From: Symbiodinium natans
Lineage: Eukaryota; Sar; Dinophyceae; Suessiales; Symbiodiniaceae
Reading direction: 5' to 3'
NCBI GenBank assembly: GCA_905221605.1
Contig: CAJNDS010002510.1
Location: 362,501 to 386,057 of the forward strand
Length of the DNA stretch: 23,557 nt
Part shown: piece by piece, positions 22,050 to 23,557 of the stretch
Numbering within the stretch: the first letter of the stretch is position 1
Layout of the letters: each line of letters begins with the position of its first letter
Position numbers and translations under genes: made by a program
The notes under the pieces: model-generated
Databases searched by the model: none
What the model saw: the letters and a program-made list of their open reading frames with translations, nothing else
What the model was told of the DNA's origin: nothing

Positions 22050-23069
22050 ATGGCTGCCGTGTGCATCTACGTCAAAATCTGCGCGGCTCTTCTGGTCTTC
22101 TCGGCTGGCTTTCGTGATAGGGACATGCAGCATGAGCTGGAGCAGCGCAAGGCAGCTCTTGAAGGAAACGTGGTGTCCCTCGACAGGAGTGTGGCAAGGA
22201 AGGGGCCAGAACCGCCGCCCACTCCACCAGTGCTTACAATTGACACGCTCACGAGGTCCTTGACGGCAAGATGTCATGACCAGGTCCAAGGACTCATGAG
22301 GGACCTCCGTCGCAAATGCAGCGAAGTGAGTGGGAGGCCCGCGCAGAGCTGTGAATCGGATGTTGTCAAAGTATTCACCGGCTCTGTGTCGGTAGTAAGC
22401 AAGCACGTGAACATGAATTGGTGGACAACGCTGGCCACCAGTCACAAAGACTCCATGTTGTGGAGTGGTTTTTGGGATGGAGGCGAGCAGGGCCGAACCA
22501 CCATGAAAGCCCTCCTGAACTTTGCTAATTTGGTCGATGCCCAAACGGTTCACCCCAGCACTGTACTTGGCAACTTAATCGAGTCGCATGGAGCTCTTCA
22601 GGCTTGCGGCAACGACCCGGAAGCCAAGAAGCCTCATACGAGTGCAGCGGCCGACAGAGGTCTTGTCCCTAATTTTTGGAATCAGGCCAGTCAGGCTTTT
22701 GTTCGCGGCATACGCCTCAGAGGCCAGTCCACTATCGTTGCCTTGCTAAACAAGGGCTTTGATCAAAGCGACCCTCGTAACTTGTACCAGTCCGTCTTCT
22801 ACAACAACGAGCTACGCCAGGTGGCCCACGATGTCTTCTACGAGGCCTGGCGGCCTCAAATCCTGCTGGTGGACTTGCGCGGCTCCTGCCCGCGCATGCG
22901 TCATGAGATAGAGAAGGATATGAAGGATGACCGCAAGTTTGCGGGCTGGCTTCAGTCGAAGCCCGTGATGTGCCTCAACTGCCCGACCGGTTGCTCGCTT
23001 GATGCCTCATTCGCCAAGAAGGTCAAGTTGTGCGTCGAGGATCCATCTTCGTGCCCGACTGATGCGTGA
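22050..23069 (+). CDS. ADP-ribosyl cyclase family protein (CD38/Aplysia cyclase-like), secreted or luminal
   Basis: Uninterrupted frame of 339 codons, the only long gene-like frame here. Residues 1-20 (ending LLVFSAG) look like a signal peptide, supporting this ATG. Conserved blocks follow in family order: RC and KC (75, 90), a WW at 124-125, SMLWSGFWD around Trp138 (compare FWSGVYD in the Aplysia enzyme), NFW with Trp210, FYNNEL with Glu254 (aligning with FGKYEL, the catalytic Glu), and a Cys-rich C-terminus. The family makes cyclic ADP-ribose, ADP-ribose or NAADP from NAD(P)+ for calcium signalling. The usual TLED motif is not kept (AQTV near 164-167), so the cyclase/hydrolase balance may differ. 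It lacks introns, unlike its neighbour, and lies on the same strand 438 bases downstream. Assignment is by motif order from memory. Confidence 0.8.
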   Translation: MAAVCIYVKICAALLVFSAGFRDRDMQHELEQRKAALEGNVVSLDRSVARKGPEPPPTPPVLTIDTLTRSLTARCHDQVQGLMRDLRRKCSEVSGRPAQSCESDVVKVFTGSVSVVSKHVNMNWWTTLATSHKDSMLWSGFWDGGEQGRTTMKALLNFANLVDAQTVHPSTVLGNLIESHGALQACGNDPEAKKPHTSAAADRGLVPNFWNQASQAFVRGIRLRGQSTIVALLNKGFDQSDPRNLYQSVFYNNELRQVAHDVFYEAWRPQILLVDLRGSCPRMRHEIEKDMKDDRKFAGWLQSKPVMCLNCPTGCSLDASFAKKVKLCVEDPSSCPTDA

Positions 23070-23557
23070 CACGCTTCTGACCTCAGGTTTTTTGACAAGA
23101 CACAAATGCTGTCCCTGGAAGGCTCTGAGATGAGAGAAGAGACCCCAAGCTCCCCCCAACACCCTGAACCTCACACAATCCTTAAATCCTCAAAGCCCCA
23201 AAAAACTCAAAACCAACAGCCTAGATTCCCCAAAGACCCCACCGAAACTAATCTTGCCCCCTGCCTTCCCCCGAAACCCGGAACCCGACGCCTCACAAAG
23301 CCTTGAAGCCCTCAAGCCCTCAAGCAAATCGAACCCTCAAGCCCTCAAGTCCTTCAGCCGCAAAGCCGTCAAACCAACCCTCTGGATTAGTTAATTATGG
23401 GTCTGGGGTTTAGTGTTTAGGGTTTAGGGCTAGGGTTTAGGGTAGAGGGCTTGGCATGAACCCTCAAACTCTCGAACCCTCAAAGTCTCGATCTCTCGAA
23501 CCCTCAAAGTCTCGAACCCTCAAACTTTGGAGCCCTCAACTCTGGAACCCTCAAACT
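23070..23557. repeat. 3' flank: CCCTCAA-type degenerate repeats
   Basis: After the cyclase stop comes about 70 bases of unique DNA, then CCCTCAAG/CCTTGAAG words (23150-23375). A short TTTAGGG patch lies at 23407-23445, and the repeated word CTCGAACCCTCAAAGT fills 23455-23557. No gene was recognised; the 66-codon open frame at 23106-23306 is low complexity. Confidence 0.7.

Noticed and set aside
22011-22553. 180-codon minus-strand ORF
   Set aside because: It lies antisense over the cyclase gene, which has a signal peptide and family motifs on the + strand; the minus frame has none.
22041-23069. Cyclase frame as last exon of the TIR-like gene
   Set aside because: Exon 22 would end in phase 1, while the acceptor at 22043 leads into the cyclase frame in phase 0; the signal peptide after the ATG also argues for a separate gene.
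1-23557. Chromosome end or subtelomere
   Set aside because: The arrays are short, alternate in orientation and are separated by exons of one gene, so the window is not a terminal telomere tract. A subtelomeric location is possible but not shown.

Overview
The window reads as nuclear DNA of a dinoflagellate. Three things point there. The sequence is saturated with interstitial TTTAGGG/CCCTAAA repeats, the plant and alveolate telomere type. The coding sequence on the + strand is cut into exons of 33-75 nt. The inferred introns use GT, GC and GA donors, and nearly every acceptor is AG followed by G, the known dinoflagellate splice habit. The species is not determined. No bacterial features, tRNA, rRNA or CRISPR were seen. 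The gene models were built by hand-translating the non-repeat islands, joining them in phase, and comparing with protein families from memory. No alignment or search was run.

About positions 168-21611: one long split gene on the + strand, 5' end outside the window. I identify 22 exons, about 1.04 kb of coding sequence in 21.4 kb (roughly 5%). The first six exons (168-5653) encode hydrophobic, probably membrane-spanning segments. Exons 8-14 (6634-12876) encode a TIR-like domain in order: FLCHHKG, VFLDSDQLE, DLDLIFDTIR, TPELLKRMW, CAGEIVTAFKNK, VPLICDGF. Exons 15-18 (14096-16377) continue the known dinoflagellate extension of this family. Exons 19-22 (17710-21611) look like a second, degenerate TIR-like half. 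From exon 7 to exon 22 each proposed junction keeps the reading frame, which is the main support for the model.

22050-23069: an uninterrupted 339-codon gene on the same strand, with a signal peptide and the layout of an ADP-ribosyl cyclase (CD38/Aplysia cyclase family). The TIR-like gene keeps a glutamate at the place of the catalytic Glu of SARM1-type TIR NADases, and the cyclase keeps the family's catalytic Glu. Two candidate NAD+-consuming enzymes therefore lie head to tail. That they act together is inference.

The rest is intron and intergenic DNA. It holds runs of TTTAGGG in both orientations, blocks of single variant heptamers (TTTGGGG, TTTCGGG, GGGCTTA), an 8-mer CCCTTAAA block, homopolymer C/G tracts, TATATG and CCCCACCCTCC satellites, and a large CTCCAGCCC/GGGCTGGAG inverted repeat. 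Five families of short terminal-inverted-repeat (MITE-like) elements are visible; two have copies with telomeric repeats inside them. A frameshifted fragment at about 10786-10956 resembles a Ty1/copia polyprotein. Because the repeat unit is 7 nt and contains TAG or TAA, pure arrays stop translation in every sense frame.
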